64,000 nucleotides of DNA from Sthenelais limicola. Taxonomy: Eukaryota > Annelida > Polychaeta > Phyllodocida > Sigalionidae. The DNA lies in the NCBI GenBank assembly GCA_942159475.1, contig OW804094.1, positions 56,478,966 to 56,542,965 on the forward strand, read 5' to 3'. Below the pieces are notes generated by a model, which saw only the letters and a list, made by a program, of their open reading frames with translations, had not been told where the DNA came from and searched no databases. How positions within the stretch are numbered: position 1 is the stretch's first letter; every line of letters starts with the position of its first letter. Shown here piece after piece: positions 26,659 to 37,214 of this stretch. A program made the translations under genes and the position numbers.

Positions 26659-27509
26659 TCGGCAAGCAGCCCGTGCCAGCGACCTCCCACACTATCTGCC
26701 TGTACATTGCGTGGCTGGCACGCAGGCTAGCGTTTAACAGTATCAAGCAATACCTGAATATTGTGAGGATCACTCACGAAGAAATGGGATTACCTAACCC
26801 ACTCAAGGATGATTACCATATTAGGGCAACGCTGAAAGGAGTTAAGAGATCGATTGGGGCAAGTGTGACACGCAAAGATCCAATCACTCCCCAACACCTA
26901 CACTGGATAAGAGACTACTTATCACCTGTGGACCAAAAGGACACAGTAATCTGGGCAGCGTGTTTATTCATGTTCTTTGGACTTCTCAGGAAGTCAAATG
27001 TATTTCTCGATCAAGAAAATGTACCACAAGTCGGTCAGTTGAAGAAAAGCGATTTTAATTTTGTGAGAGAAGGAATTCTCGTTAAGCTAAACTGGGCAAA
27101 AAATAACCAATTTGGAGAGGCAGATCATGTAGTCACCCTTCCCAGGATTAGGGGCCATGCCCTCTGCCCCGTCAGAGCTATATACACCATGCTGAGAGGA
27201 GCGCCCACTATACCCGAGGACGCACCTGCCTTCTGCTACACACAGGGAGCAGGGATTAGACCACTGGCAGCTAGTGAGTGTATTACTAGAGTCAGGCAGG
27301 GCTTGGTCGGCAGGGTCAGGGATGTCAACCACTTCTCGGCTCATAGCTTCAGAAGGGGCGGGGCCAGTTGGGCCCACAAGTGTGGCCTCAGAGCTGAAAC
27401 CATAAAATTACCGGGATCTTGGAAATCAGATGTGTTCCAAATTTATCTAGCCCCTGACACTAACGATCGTTTCCAAGCAGTTAGGACTATGGCTGACGCT
27501 CTCCCTTAG
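26646..27509 (+). CDS. Tyrosine recombinase of the YR retrotransposon
   Basis: This integrates the circular DNA of the element in place of a DDE integrase. The frame is open from 26646; the domain is unmistakable from the GTG at 26673. An N-terminal SAM-like core-binding region (ATSHTICLYIAWLARR...IKQYLNIVRITHEEMGLPNPL) precedes the catalytic domain. The catalytic set is complete when counted from 26673: Arg106 in GLLRKSN, His224 and Arg227 in AHSFRRGGASW, Trp250 in LPGSWKSD, and the nucleophile Tyr258 in FQIYLAPD. It ends at TAG 27507-27509, just before repeat B1. This is the best preserved part of the element. The true start would lie in the upstream pol frame, broken near 26640. Confidence 0.9.
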   Translation: MCRLIGKQPVPATSHTICLYIAWLARRLAFNSIKQYLNIVRITHEEMGLPNPLKDDYHIRATLKGVKRSIGASVTRKDPITPQHLHWIRDYLSPVDQKDTVIWAACLFMFFGLLRKSNVFLDQENVPQVGQLKKSDFNFVREGILVKLNWAKNNQFGEADHVVTLPRIRGHALCPVRAIYTMLRGAPTIPEDAPAFCYTQGAGIRPLAASECITRVRQGLVGRVRDVNHFSAHSFRRGGASWAHKCGLRAETIKLPGSWKSDVFQIYLAPDTNDRFQAVRTMADALP

Positions 27510-27534
27510 ATCACTACACTACAACAAGGGTCTT

Positions 27535-27760
27535 GGGGTCAAGGGGGCGTCACCCAGTTATGTTTACATCTAATGAACTGAACTTTTGCTGATATTTCGA
27601 TAATTGCTATTGTTAATGTTATGTCATTATCTCTATTTGTATTGCATTGCTAATTACATCGCTATATATATGTACCTTGCTCTACTAGCCTTCATTGGCA
27701 TGCGCATATTTTGTAGATGAGTTTTAATAAACTCCTTTTGAACCAACCCCGTGTTGTGTT
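27535..27760 (+). repeat. Split direct repeat B1
   Basis: This 226-bp segment starts GGGGTCAAGGGGGCGTCACC and ends GAACCAACCCCGTGTTGTGTT with an AATAAA signal about 35 bases before the end. It differs from B2 and B3 by a 6-base insertion (extra TAATGT) and one substitution near 27682. Confidence 0.85.
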
Positions 27761-28132
27761 AAAGGAAGTTTTGTGGAACATAAAACTCATTTAGCCCACA
27801 TGGGCACCACCAGGGGCGCTCACGTGTCCCGACCCTAGGAGGGAGAGCAGCAGCAGCGGTCCACCTCCACCCCATCCACTCTCCTGTGCTTATCCCTCTC
27901 TGAGGGCGAGAGGGGGTCAAGGGGGCGTCACCCAGTTATGTTTACATCTAATGAACTGAACTTTTGCTGATATTTCGATAATTGCTATTGTTATGTCATT
28001 ATCTCTATTTGTATTGCATTGCTAATTACATCGCTATATATATGTACCTTGCTGTACTAGCCTTCATTGGCATGCGCATATTTTGTAGATGAGTTTTAAT
28101 AAACTCCTTTTGAACCAACCCCGTGTTGTGTT
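27761..28132 (+). repeat. A2-B2 repeat unit, 372 bp
   Basis: A2 (27761-27912, 152 bp) repeats the left-end A1 sequence and B2 (27913-28132, 220 bp) repeats B1. Together with B1 upstream they form the usual right end B1-A2-B2 of a split-direct-repeat element. Confidence 0.85.
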
Positions 28133-28504
28133 AAAGGAAGTTTTGTGGAACATAAAACTCATTTAGCCCACATGGGCACCACCAGGGGCGCTCATGTGTC
28201 CTGACCCTAGGAGGGAGAGCAGCAGCAGCAGTCCATCTCCACCCCATCCACTCTCCTGTGCTTATCCCTCTCTGAGGGCGAGAGGGGGTCAAGGGGGCGT
28301 CACCCAGTTATGTTTACATCTAATGAACTGAACTTTTGCTGATATTTCGATAATTGCTATTGTTATGTCATTATCTCTATTTGTATTGCATTGCTAATTA
28401 CATCGCTATATATATGTACCTTGCTGTACTAGCCTTCATTGGCATGCGCATATTTTGTAGATGAGTTTTAATAAACTCCTTTTGAACCAACCCCGTGTTG
28501 TGTT
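28133..28504 (+). repeat. A3-B3 repeat unit, extra tandem copy
   Basis: It is a second 372-bp A-B unit directly after the first. B3 is identical to B2 over 220 bp. A3 differs from A2 at four positions: three change CpG to TpG or CpA and one is a further C-to-T. The unit ends GTGTT at 28504, followed by AAA and flanking DNA. Confidence 0.85.
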
Positions 28505-28507
28505 AAA

Positions 28508-28749
28508 CAATAATATGTTAATTAATCCTAGTCAGGTATGATATAAAGGCATATATAAAGGGATGCGTTTGAATGGCATCCGATATAGATTTCCTTCACC
28601 ATTTTATGAAATTCAAATGAATGACTGCCCAGAAATATAAAATTTGTACTTTCTGAGTATCTACTAATATTTCTTATATTAAATATTTCCCCATCAATAT
28701 GCAATCTGCTCGGGAATGTCGGAATTTCGGAATGAGCGATAAATAAATT
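28508..28749. other. Spacer between two retroelements
   Basis: AT-rich flanking DNA with no recognisable feature. It separates the right end of the YR element from the LTR that follows. Confidence 0.5.
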
Positions 28750-29049
28750 GTTATAACTCGTTGTGACACGTATAAATTTTAAAAAGCTGTATACAGGTAG
28801 CTCCTTCCCCTGCGAGGGCTAGAGAGCTACTGAGGTAGGTCGCAACCTGATTGGCCCAGACATACCTGTCAATCAGTGGGACAGGATTACCACCAGGTAA
28901 TCCTGTCAAGGTATAAAAACCCATAACACGCGCCCATGCGGGCACTTGCCATTACCATTAACATCTGGTATCACCATCTTATAAGGCAATAAAACATCGT
29001 TCATACTCTACGGAATTCTTCACTCCTTTATGTTACATCCATTATAACA
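28750..29049 (+). repeat. 300-bp 5' LTR of an LTR retrotransposon
   Basis: The ends form a short inverted repeat, TGTTATAA at 28750-28757 and TTATAACA at 29042-29049, matching the TG...CA rule. Inside are a TATAAAA box at 28912-28918 and AATAAA at 28988-28993, in the order expected for U3-R-U5. Immediately before the TATA box is a perfect 11-bp hairpin, GACAGGATTAC / GTAATCCTGTC (28880-28907, loop CACCAG). After the LTR comes TATTGGTGGACAAC, a TGG-starting candidate primer-binding site; I cannot name the tRNA. No second LTR copy was found downstream. Confidence 0.8.
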
Positions 29050-29087
29050 TATTGGTGGACAACCCTCTACAACTTTCTCGATACCTC

Positions 29088-30398
29088 ATGCCAACTTTGC
29101 GGCAGACAGCCGAGCAAAGACAAGCCTCAGAAGAACGCCGCAAAGAGCAGCAGGCCAGAGCGGACCAGAGAAGGACTCGACGGCAGGAATTGCGGCCAAC
29201 TCCAGTAATCCCAATGGGAGACAACGACGTCGAAAAACATCTTCTCATTGAGGAGGAAGAAGCAGACGGCTCTTACACGGATGCTCAGGATGAAAACGCG
29301 GAGCATACAGAGAACGAGGAGCCCCCAAACGATTCAACTCCAGCATGGAACCAGATGGGCACGGGACCCACGGCCGGAACCGCCGCCCAAGTAGATTTCA
29401 ACGGACCTCCGCCCGGTGCTGCCCCGCCAGTTAGCGAGGAAGCGCTCCTAGACCGACTCTCCAAGGCCATGGCGAGTTTACTCACCGCCGAATCCATCAA
29501 GCAACAGAAGGCCGCTCAGGAGGCAGAGCAAATTCGCCTGAAAGCCGCCCAGAAGGCAGAAGAGCTGCGTTTGAAAGCAGAACAGGAAAAAGCGGACGCC
29601 TTAGCAAAGAAAAGCGACGAACAGTTTGTGATAAACAAGTCACTCAACGACCAGTTGGTAGCAGTGAAGCAAACGCTCATCAAATTGCAGGAAATCATCG
29701 CCACTATGGATACTCAAGTGGTTAACAAAGGCAAAGGCCCAGGACCTGTAAAATCTACTGCGAAAACCGCAGCTGCACCAGGGACTTCCAAAGCTGGTGA
29801 CAAAAACTCAGGACCCATAGGACCTACCGCAAAAACCCAAGCCAGAGTTCAACATACGCCCGCCGCCCCGGTGAACACCAACGGCACCGACCAAGGACAC
29901 CGGCCGGTCGAGCTACACTCCGCGGCGCACTCCGAAGACGAGGAGGATTTCTCGGAGATACCTCCACCGCCTCATCCAGCTCATCCAAACCAGCCGCCAA
30001 GCAAACAAAAGGGTAGGAAAAACGTCTCTCACGAATTTCCCTTCCCAAATGACGGCATTTACCAAAGGAACAACAGAGAACAGGTACAGAATTTGCATTC
30101 TCGCTATGAAGCAGGTTTTTCATCACAGCAGTACGCTCCTACCTACAATAACCATTTCCAATACCCTCCCATTAACGCATATCAGCCTAGCTACACCCCC
30201 TATCCCTGTGAGATCCAACCCTCCACACCCTCCCATAATAGTTACCCACAATACCCAAGCTATAATCAGTTCAACTACCAGTATGGTCATGGATACCTTC
30301 AGTTTTCTTTTTGCTTTATCAGGAAAGTTCCCTTTGGACATTTTGTTCATTTTGTAAAATTCAAAATGCATCTCATTTCTACTAAATTCTCCAAGTAA
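29088..30398 (+). CDS. Gag-like protein directly downstream of the LTR, pol absent
   Basis: The first in-frame ATG is at 29088, 38 bases after the LTR; the frame opens at 29052. The product of about 436 residues is uninterrupted. It has a basic, Gln/Arg-rich N-terminus and an acidic stretch (~55-85). A long charged coiled coil follows (about residues 130-215, rich in KAAQEAEQIRLKAAQ-type heptads), then a Pro/Ala linker and a Tyr/Pro/Asn-rich C-terminus. No zinc knuckle, protease or RT is present. From about 30300 the composition changes to hydrophobic FSFCFIRK..., which looks like a run-on into flanking or intronic DNA. Assignment as Gag is by position after the LTR and overall character. It may be a truncated element or a captured gag gene. 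Confidence 0.6.
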   Translation: MPTLRQTAEQRQASEERRKEQQARADQRRTRRQELRPTPVIPMGDNDVEKHLLIEEEEADGSYTDAQDENAEHTENEEPPNDSTPAWNQMGTGPTAGTAAQVDFNGPPPGAAPPVSEEALLDRLSKAMASLLTAESIKQQKAAQEAEQIRLKAAQKAEELRLKAEQEKADALAKKSDEQFVINKSLNDQLVAVKQTLIKLQEIIATMDTQVVNKGKGPGPVKSTAKTAAAPGTSKAGDKNSGPIGPTAKTQARVQHTPAAPVNTNGTDQGHRPVELHSAAHSEDEEDFSEIPPPPHPAHPNQPPSKQKGRKNVSHEFPFPNDGIYQRNNREQVQNLHSRYEAGFSSQQYAPTYNNHFQYPPINAYQPSYTPYPCEIQPSTPSHNSYPQYPSYNQFNYQYGHGYLQFSFCFIRKVPFGHFVHFVKFKMHLISTKFSK

Positions 30399-32731
30399 AC
30401 ATTACTAAATTTCTTCCCATCTTTTGTACAATCCATTTCAGATCCCAACTTCGATATGGTGCTCGTGGGAGATTTTAAATTTAAATAGAGAAGACCTGAC
30501 AACGATCTGCTGCATTGCAGAGTTGAGTGAGTAAATATATAATTGATTTTTATATCCTTGTTTCAATACTCATTAATTACATTTGTTATGTTTATTAGTT
30601 TTCATCAGCCTTGACTGAAATAAAATGTACTATATATATAACTTTTATTCCGTAATAATAATGATACAGAACAGGACTATGGCTTCTACGAATAGATCTT
30701 CCAAATCGCCCCAAAGAAGGGAAAATTAATGTTTAACATATAATATTCAGTTGAAATAACATCGAGAACTACTCATAGTGTCTTTGCTGAATAAAAATCT
30801 TAAATACAAAATACAATAATTTGTTATCTTTGATGACAACGTCGGCCTGTAAAGTTCGATGCTATATATTTAGATTTGTTACAACAAATACCTGGAAAGA
30901 TTCCGCCAAAATATTTTGCTACATATCTTAAGGCTATTCTGAGATGCAGATTCGTATAACATTCATAAGAGGGAAGTATGATGAGAATGTTATGGGAGTA
31001 ATTGCTTTCTGCATTCGAAGATTCTGTGTAGCACAAGTAGATGTACTTCTCCCTCAGCAGAGCTCATTTTCGCGCCAAGTCATAAGGCATCTTTCTCCTT
31101 TCAGGTGCATTGGTGCTGTTCAGGGGACGTACACCAACATGTTAGAGCCATGGCTCATATCTCAAACACATTGCACTCATTGGGCGTGCACATTTTTCTA
31201 TCCACCATGACCGCCTCTAAATGGTTACATTTTGCTACAGTTTTCGCTCATGTTTCCCAACATAGCATCCTCAGTGGTCCGGAATGATCTGTGGGGTGCT
31301 ACGGGGCGGTAGTGTGAAAACGCCATACAAAAGACTACTCCAGTTTCTGGTCACTCTCAAGGCATGAAGCATGACATGCAATGTCAAACAAACTAGAAAC
31401 AGTACTATGTCTTACTTCGCTTAGTTTCCTCCTTTTACTCGCAACACTTATCTTACTCTATAAATATGGATGGCTTCGTGTCGCATATGACTGCAGTCAA
31501 AAATAGCAATAACTATGAACACATTCATAGTATTCTCTGCACATTTTCCGACCAGCTGTTTCAGTATGACATCGCAGGGTAATCAGGAAGTATCCGCCGA
31601 TTACATGCTTTCGAATTGTGGTAACCGGTGGGCGTCGGCACCATTTGATCTCGGCCCATGACTAGAAACCGCAAGGCATATGTACATGCAGCGTTACTGT
31701 ATCAGCATGCAAACATGATTATAAGAGTACATTAAAGATATGGCAGTTTTTATAGGTCCTGACATAGCTCTTGGCACGTGTCCCTGAAGCCCATTGGTTA
31801 TAGGGTGTAATAGCCCGAAAATGTACAATTCGCCTTCATCAATACTCTTAAATATCCCGATTTAAGACAAAAATGAGGTTAAAAATACAGTTCATTATAC
31901 CGGAACATGTTTTTTGAAGCAACGCTAAACTAAATATACTCAGATACACCCAGTATTTATTGGTTTTAAGCCAAATTTAGCAGAATTTACTAAATGTGTA
32001 GAGCTGTCGTTTTGTACATTATCTGACGAAATGACCCATATGTATCTACCTAAGTGCGCTGTATAAATTGCCTTTTTGTGGGGCTATGGGCACAGTGGTA
32101 GGGACGGAACTCCAAGTAAAACATGAACTCGTTGAAAGGGGGCCTTGGCAAGATACTTCCTTTTTAAGGCCCGTAAACACCTGCACTTCACCCTGCGATA
32201 TCTTTCCGATGCCTTGTCAAATTCATCAAAGGAGACCGCTCCGAGATTGCAGGTGCATAATAATATTCTCTGTGCAATCCATTGAAGAACGATTTCCACA
32301 GGCCTGGAAGGAAAAGGCATGGTAGGCCCAGAGTTCAGCCCATCTCAAATGAACCAAAGAAAATGTTGTAACATGTTTCAAGGGGAGTTTCTGTTTCTTT
32401 TAGGTTTTGGCCAATTTTTACAAGCATGGTCGAGTTGAACCTGTCGCTTCGCTGATATGCTTTAAATCAATGTTGACAACATACTTGGCCCCCCTCCAAT
32501 ATCATAATGATTATCAGAGGTGATAATACTTTAAGAAGTCTAGATACCGCAACATGAGGTTCTCCATAATATACCTTCTATATTGGTCATATTAGAAAGT
32601 TTTCGCATGTGTATTATTTACGTCCTCATGTTGATAAAAATTCATTGTCTCCGAAGTTGTAATATTCAATAATGTTATTCAAATCGAAATTATTTCAATA
32701 CGTAAATGTGTATGTTGCATTTTATTTCCAG
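30399..32731. other. Non-coding stretch
   Basis: No gene is recognised. A good acceptor-like tract, CAATCCATTTCAG, ends at about 30440. An AATAAA occurs near 30621. Both could belong to a spliced 3' end for the gag-like gene, but no transcript evidence is available. The remainder is AT-rich with only chance open frames. Confidence 0.45.
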
Positions 32732-32987
32732 ATTTGGTACCTACAATTATAACAGGCCTTGTACGATTAAATTTGCTGCAGATATGCAAAGTTTCCAATA
32801 TGGTGGACACGCTTGGGATGAGATGCATTTGCAAATACTGTTAAAGGATGAGATATCAGTTGGTATAGGGAAAGAAATATGTACATTTGACCCTGTGTAT
32901 GATAGCCAGACTAACACTGATACCAGATCCGAAATATTAAAGTTTCTAATGCCAGCTATGCAGGCTGACAAGAGTGAACCCAACTAG
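32732..32987 (+). CDS. Possible isolated exon, unknown protein
   Basis: A pyrimidine-rich acceptor (TTTTATTTCCAG) ends at 32731. The open frame after it encodes about 84 residues with balanced, protein-like composition (IKFAADMQSFQYGGHAWDEM, then LLKDEISVGIGKEICTFDPVYD) and ends at a TAG near 32987. I do not recognise a family and see no partner exon, so it could be chance. Confidence 0.2.
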
Positions 32988-34847
32988 TAAATGATTATGA
33001 TTCTCCCACTCATAAAATGTAAATGGATGGAGTTAGACATTGCATTACACTATTAAACAGTGAATCTGAAGGGGAAGTTTTTTAAGATTAATTTTTATAA
33101 CCCATTGATAGCTGTCCCCGTTTGAGTGCTCCGGCGTTAATTTCATAATCTCACAAAAAATATTAATTCATGTTTCTTGATCATATTTGCGAAATACACC
33201 ATCAGTTGAGACATGTTGGCCCATCAGCAAACCTTTCGAAAATGAACATTTTAGATGATCTTTCCTTGTCATGATGACATCAACCCTGATATGAACTAAA
33301 AGTAGGCCTACACATCCATGACATTGCATGATAACAGTTTGAAGGGAGAGGAACTGCATATAGTCTCGTACAAAATATTTTCATCTATTGTATTTGTTTC
33401 ACTTTTTCTTTTAATTTTTGAAGGAATAAATTAGTATAAAACGTAAATAGCTTTAGTTACTTTAATCACAAAGCGGGAAATGAGGGAAAATACAAAATGC
33501 AAATACCGGTATGTTTTTGTCTTCTATATTTAATGTGGTATTAATTTCCCGAGGAATCCAAAGATCCGCGACTAACATGACACAAATGTATTCGCTTTTG
33601 ATTGGATTCAACCGTTGTTAGGTATTCAGGGGCGGATCCAAGGGGAAAATATTTTTCTGGCAAATATTTGATAGTCCCAATGCAAAACAAAGAAAAATAA
33701 CCCAAAAGATCCCTCATGTACAAAGGCCCAATACTATAGAACAGCATCCCCCAGAAATTCAAATTATATTTCAAAAGGGAGATCCTATTGTGTTCCTGAC
33801 AGAATTTATGCTAGCTAAATAGATTTGCAGCCTGAATCAGGTCACCAATTCATGTATGTCAGTAATTTTCGATCTGAGGCTGAGAGCCCTGTAAAATCAG
33901 CAGAATGCACACAAATGACACTCATTTTCATTTATTTTTACCTGAGGGAGCATGCCCCCAGACTCCTCTGTTTGGTGACTATGACACATGAGGGCCATTA
34001 TTCAAAATTTAAATTATGGTCTGCCTGAGCCAAAATAATAATTTTTACCAGCTTTTCTTGTTTTGTTTTTTATAACCAGTAACATACACCTCATTCAGGC
34101 AACTAAAATCGTTAATGGTAACAAGCAGAATTTTTGTCATAATTATTTTTTAAAATGAAAGCTCGTGTATTTTAAAGACTTTTTTTTCCTGTGAGCGTGA
34201 GATATTGACAAATTGCATGATTTGGTTCTCCTTTCTTTGTGTGTTCATAAATGACAATTAATTAATTAATTGCTAAAATCCCATTCATGAAGCACAAGTG
34301 TGTGCATATATGTGTGACTCAAAGGAGTGGGGAAGGGTGTTCCATGGGCAAAGGAAATAAGTGAAACGGCAAACAAAAATTCATAATTAATAATTCCTGG
34401 GTACTAACTGGCTTTTATTGATACCCCTGAATATGATAGGCCTATCTACCTCCCAAGCATATTTATTGATATATTTAATATTTATTTAATCAGGCAGTTC
34501 ATATAGTGTAGACAGAGATTAAGGCCAAACAGTAAGTAAATTAATGAAACTACATAGATCTCTGTCGTCCTCCAGCCTCTTTCTTGCCCCCCCCCCCCCC
34601 ATCACACTTTTTCTCCCTCTTCCTTTTTTTGCCCCATACTGTATTGTACCTCCTTGCCTAAACGAATCTATAAAGATGCATGGAACAATTGTGATGAGTC
34701 ACAAGTCGCAAAAATATGGATTTTGAAATTATTTGAAAAGATGAGGTCAAACCGATTCTAATGATGGTGAACATTATATTACTCTTCTAAGCCCTGAATG
34801 CCTTGTTTACACGTGTATCCTAGTGTGAATCTCATTGAAACTAGCGG
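32988..34847. other. Non-coding stretch
   Basis: AT-rich DNA with TTAATTAATTAATTAATTGC near 34259-34274 and a poly-C run near 34588-34600. No gene or transposon end is recognised. Confidence 0.5.
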
Positions 34848-34930
34848 GTACATGCCATCCTCCCTAGGCAGGCCCTATACTCCGCAACCATTGCGGAATA
34901 GAGGGCATGCCTAGGGAGGATGGTACATGC
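34848..34930. repeat. Imperfect 40-bp-arm hairpin, 3-base loop
   Basis: The left arm (34848-34887) and right arm (34891-34930) are reverse complements at about 33 of 40 positions. They include uninterrupted pairing over CCATCCTCCCTAGGCA and TCCGCAA, with CCA as the loop. It is much more GC-rich than its surroundings. The tiny loop favours a palindromic insertion or a short MITE over an ordinary microRNA precursor. Confidence 0.75.
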
Positions 34931-37099
34931 AGGAGGTCTAGAGCGCGCTGGGAGTGAGTACCACCAGTGACGTTATAGGGTAATCAATCCCAACACCAGG
35001 TCTACTCTGAGTCCCGGGGTGACTCAGAACACAAATCCCGTCCATGCGCCCTTATGCTTAGGAATTCATATAAAACGAAATTTCTACTCATTTGACCAAA
35101 GTCATATTCTACATGTCAGGTATCCAAGCGTCGGTCAAGTTAATGTCGATCTATGCTATATCTCAAGGGGTGTTTCTGTTGTTTTCATAATGTACACATA
35201 TATTGATACTTTATTGTTGCATAAACAATTTATTCACTATATATGTTTGGCATTGTAGGTGCCCAGAAGGCAGGTTATGATGAATAAAAGGATTTGTAAA
35301 AATAGGTGTGTTTCCGATTTTTATATAACTTATTATATTATAAGTAGGGGGATGTTGTTTTTTTTAATTTTAGGAAACCACCTTCCAGGAACTGAAAAAA
35401 ATGTCTCTCATAACAATTGTTATTTTAAATAAGAAAGAAATACCTTTTATGTGTTTTTTGTTAGAAAGACTTATTTCCTGTTTTAATTAGTTTTTTTTGT
35501 GCAAAAAGAAAGACAAAAAACAAACTAATTAGGCAAGCTAAATATTTTAGTTTGGGTAATTTGCTTTGAAGACCCTACATGTCGCTTAGGGCTACATAAT
35601 GGTGCCCGTGTTGAAATGCTTTTCATGCATGCATTTGATTTATCAAAATATGAAATGTAGTAGCCACTACACCCATATAATATTATTTATTATTAATCTA
35701 GGAAAGGCTCATCAATATATAATATAGCCTATAACAATATATTCTATTCTATATAATCATAATAACCCGTGAGGAAGACATTTTAATTCTCATACTTCCC
35801 TCCCACCCGCCTAATCCAACCATTCCCCCCCCCCCCCATCTGTCCCTCACCATTTCCCCTTTTCCAAGATCCGAGGCACTGAAAGCATGCATGTATATAA
35901 TATGTCTTGGAGGTTGGGGGACAGTGGGGATCGTTGAGGTGAGCGTGGATGGGGGAGGGGGTGGGGTATAGTCGGCCGGGTCCTTAGGTCGGTTGACACT
36001 GTGTGTGCACAATGTCGCATTTGTTGGCGGGTAAACAAGCGCTCACATGCCATTTCAAAATCATATTTATAAGTTTGGTATCATGTTTCTCAGCTCTACC
36101 TGCAAGCGAAGGATGAATCCCTTGCATGGGTGCCGATAAGGCGAGGCCTCTCATTGTGCCGTGTCTGCGACCGACGCGCCACCTTACAACCAAGATTGCC
36201 ACCACTTTACAAGCTTTGTCTGCCAGCCCGCAAAGACGATCCCGGCAGTACATTGGGAAAGCGATCACCCTCCTGCATTTTTTAAATGTTAATACTGAAA
36301 TCTGTTAGTTTTGTGAATACGTTTGCCAGCGTGCGTTAAGAGGATAGCGTTTCAGTTAATCCGGGCACACTAATGTGTTTACACATGTCATTTTGTTGTG
36401 TGGGCACGGCGCACAAAAGGACCGACCAGTCGGGGGGTGTTAGGTAGCATCTCTATGACAGACCCGCCCAACTCGATCACTGGCTTGCATTCCAACACTG
36501 GTGTTTTCCTTCTTGATGTTTACATACATGTTTGTTAAGCGTTACTTCATTTCTAATTTCTCCCGAACCCAAGAAGAATACAAAATGATTCCGAACATAT
36601 CTTGAAAAAGAAAGAAACGTTCATTGAATTGCATGCAATGCCTTTCCCCATCGATATATGATTTTCTTGGACTGAAAGTAATATTGGATACTTCTACGGA
36701 GGATTGCTTCGAGTGGGACATGCATTTAAGATGAAATTAACAAAGGCACTCACGTACCTTTACTTCAATTTGAAGGATACCGAATGAAGTACTTGCCGAC
36801 CACATGTAAAACATGATCCCTTCGTGTTGACCAAGACGCACAGGAGCGTCGGCTGGACAAATTTGTTTAGTCGGGAGCAAAGCATTTTAGCTAGCCCGCA
36901 GCCCTGTCATACCCACCCCCTCTCTTAGAGACTGTAGATATCCAAAGCCAAAGGTTCCCTCCTTCCATACCTTCCATACAAAACCAGACAGATCCCCCGG
37001 GATTCTCAGACTCCAGATATGATCAAATCACTGAACAAACTCCACGATAGAAATTGGAGAAAAATACTGTCTCTGTTTCTTGCCCTCAAGATGTCCTGG

Positions 37100-37214
37100 C
37101 TTTTAGCAGTGTTGGAAAGGGTGGGTGGGTGATGGTGGTGGTGGGTGAGGATGGTAGGAGTGGGTTGGTAGGAGGAGGAGGACGGGGACGGGGTGGAGGG
37201 GGGGGGGGGGGGGG
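37100..37214 (+). repeat. G-rich low-complexity tract with a 17-G run
   Basis: Repeated GGGTGGGTGG, GGTGGTGGTGGG and GGAGGAGGAGG words lead into an uninterrupted G run at 37198-37214. Four or more closely spaced G runs make G-quadruplex formation plausible. Confidence 0.7.

Larger units (their letters stand above)
23983..28507 (+). mobile_element. Ngaro/PAT-like tyrosine-recombinase retrotransposon with split direct repeats
   Basis: Gag, RT, RNase H and tyrosine recombinase lie in that order on the plus strand, with no DDE integrase. Flanking repeats are split direct repeats: A1 at the left, then B1-A2-B2-A3-B3 at the right. An ordinary element would end B1-A2-B2, so one additional 372-bp A-B unit is present. 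AAA occurs at every junction: 23983, 27761, 28133 and 28505. There is no target-site duplication, as expected for YR elements, which integrate by site-specific recombination. Absence of inverted terminal repeats and of a methyltransferase domain separates it from DIRS proper. This copy has several frameshifts and is probably non-autonomous. Confidence 0.88.

Noticed and set aside
27535..28504. Ordinary LTRs for the YR element
   Set aside because: The left end carries only the A part, so the repeats are split direct repeats; a tyrosine recombinase is present and a DDE integrase is not.
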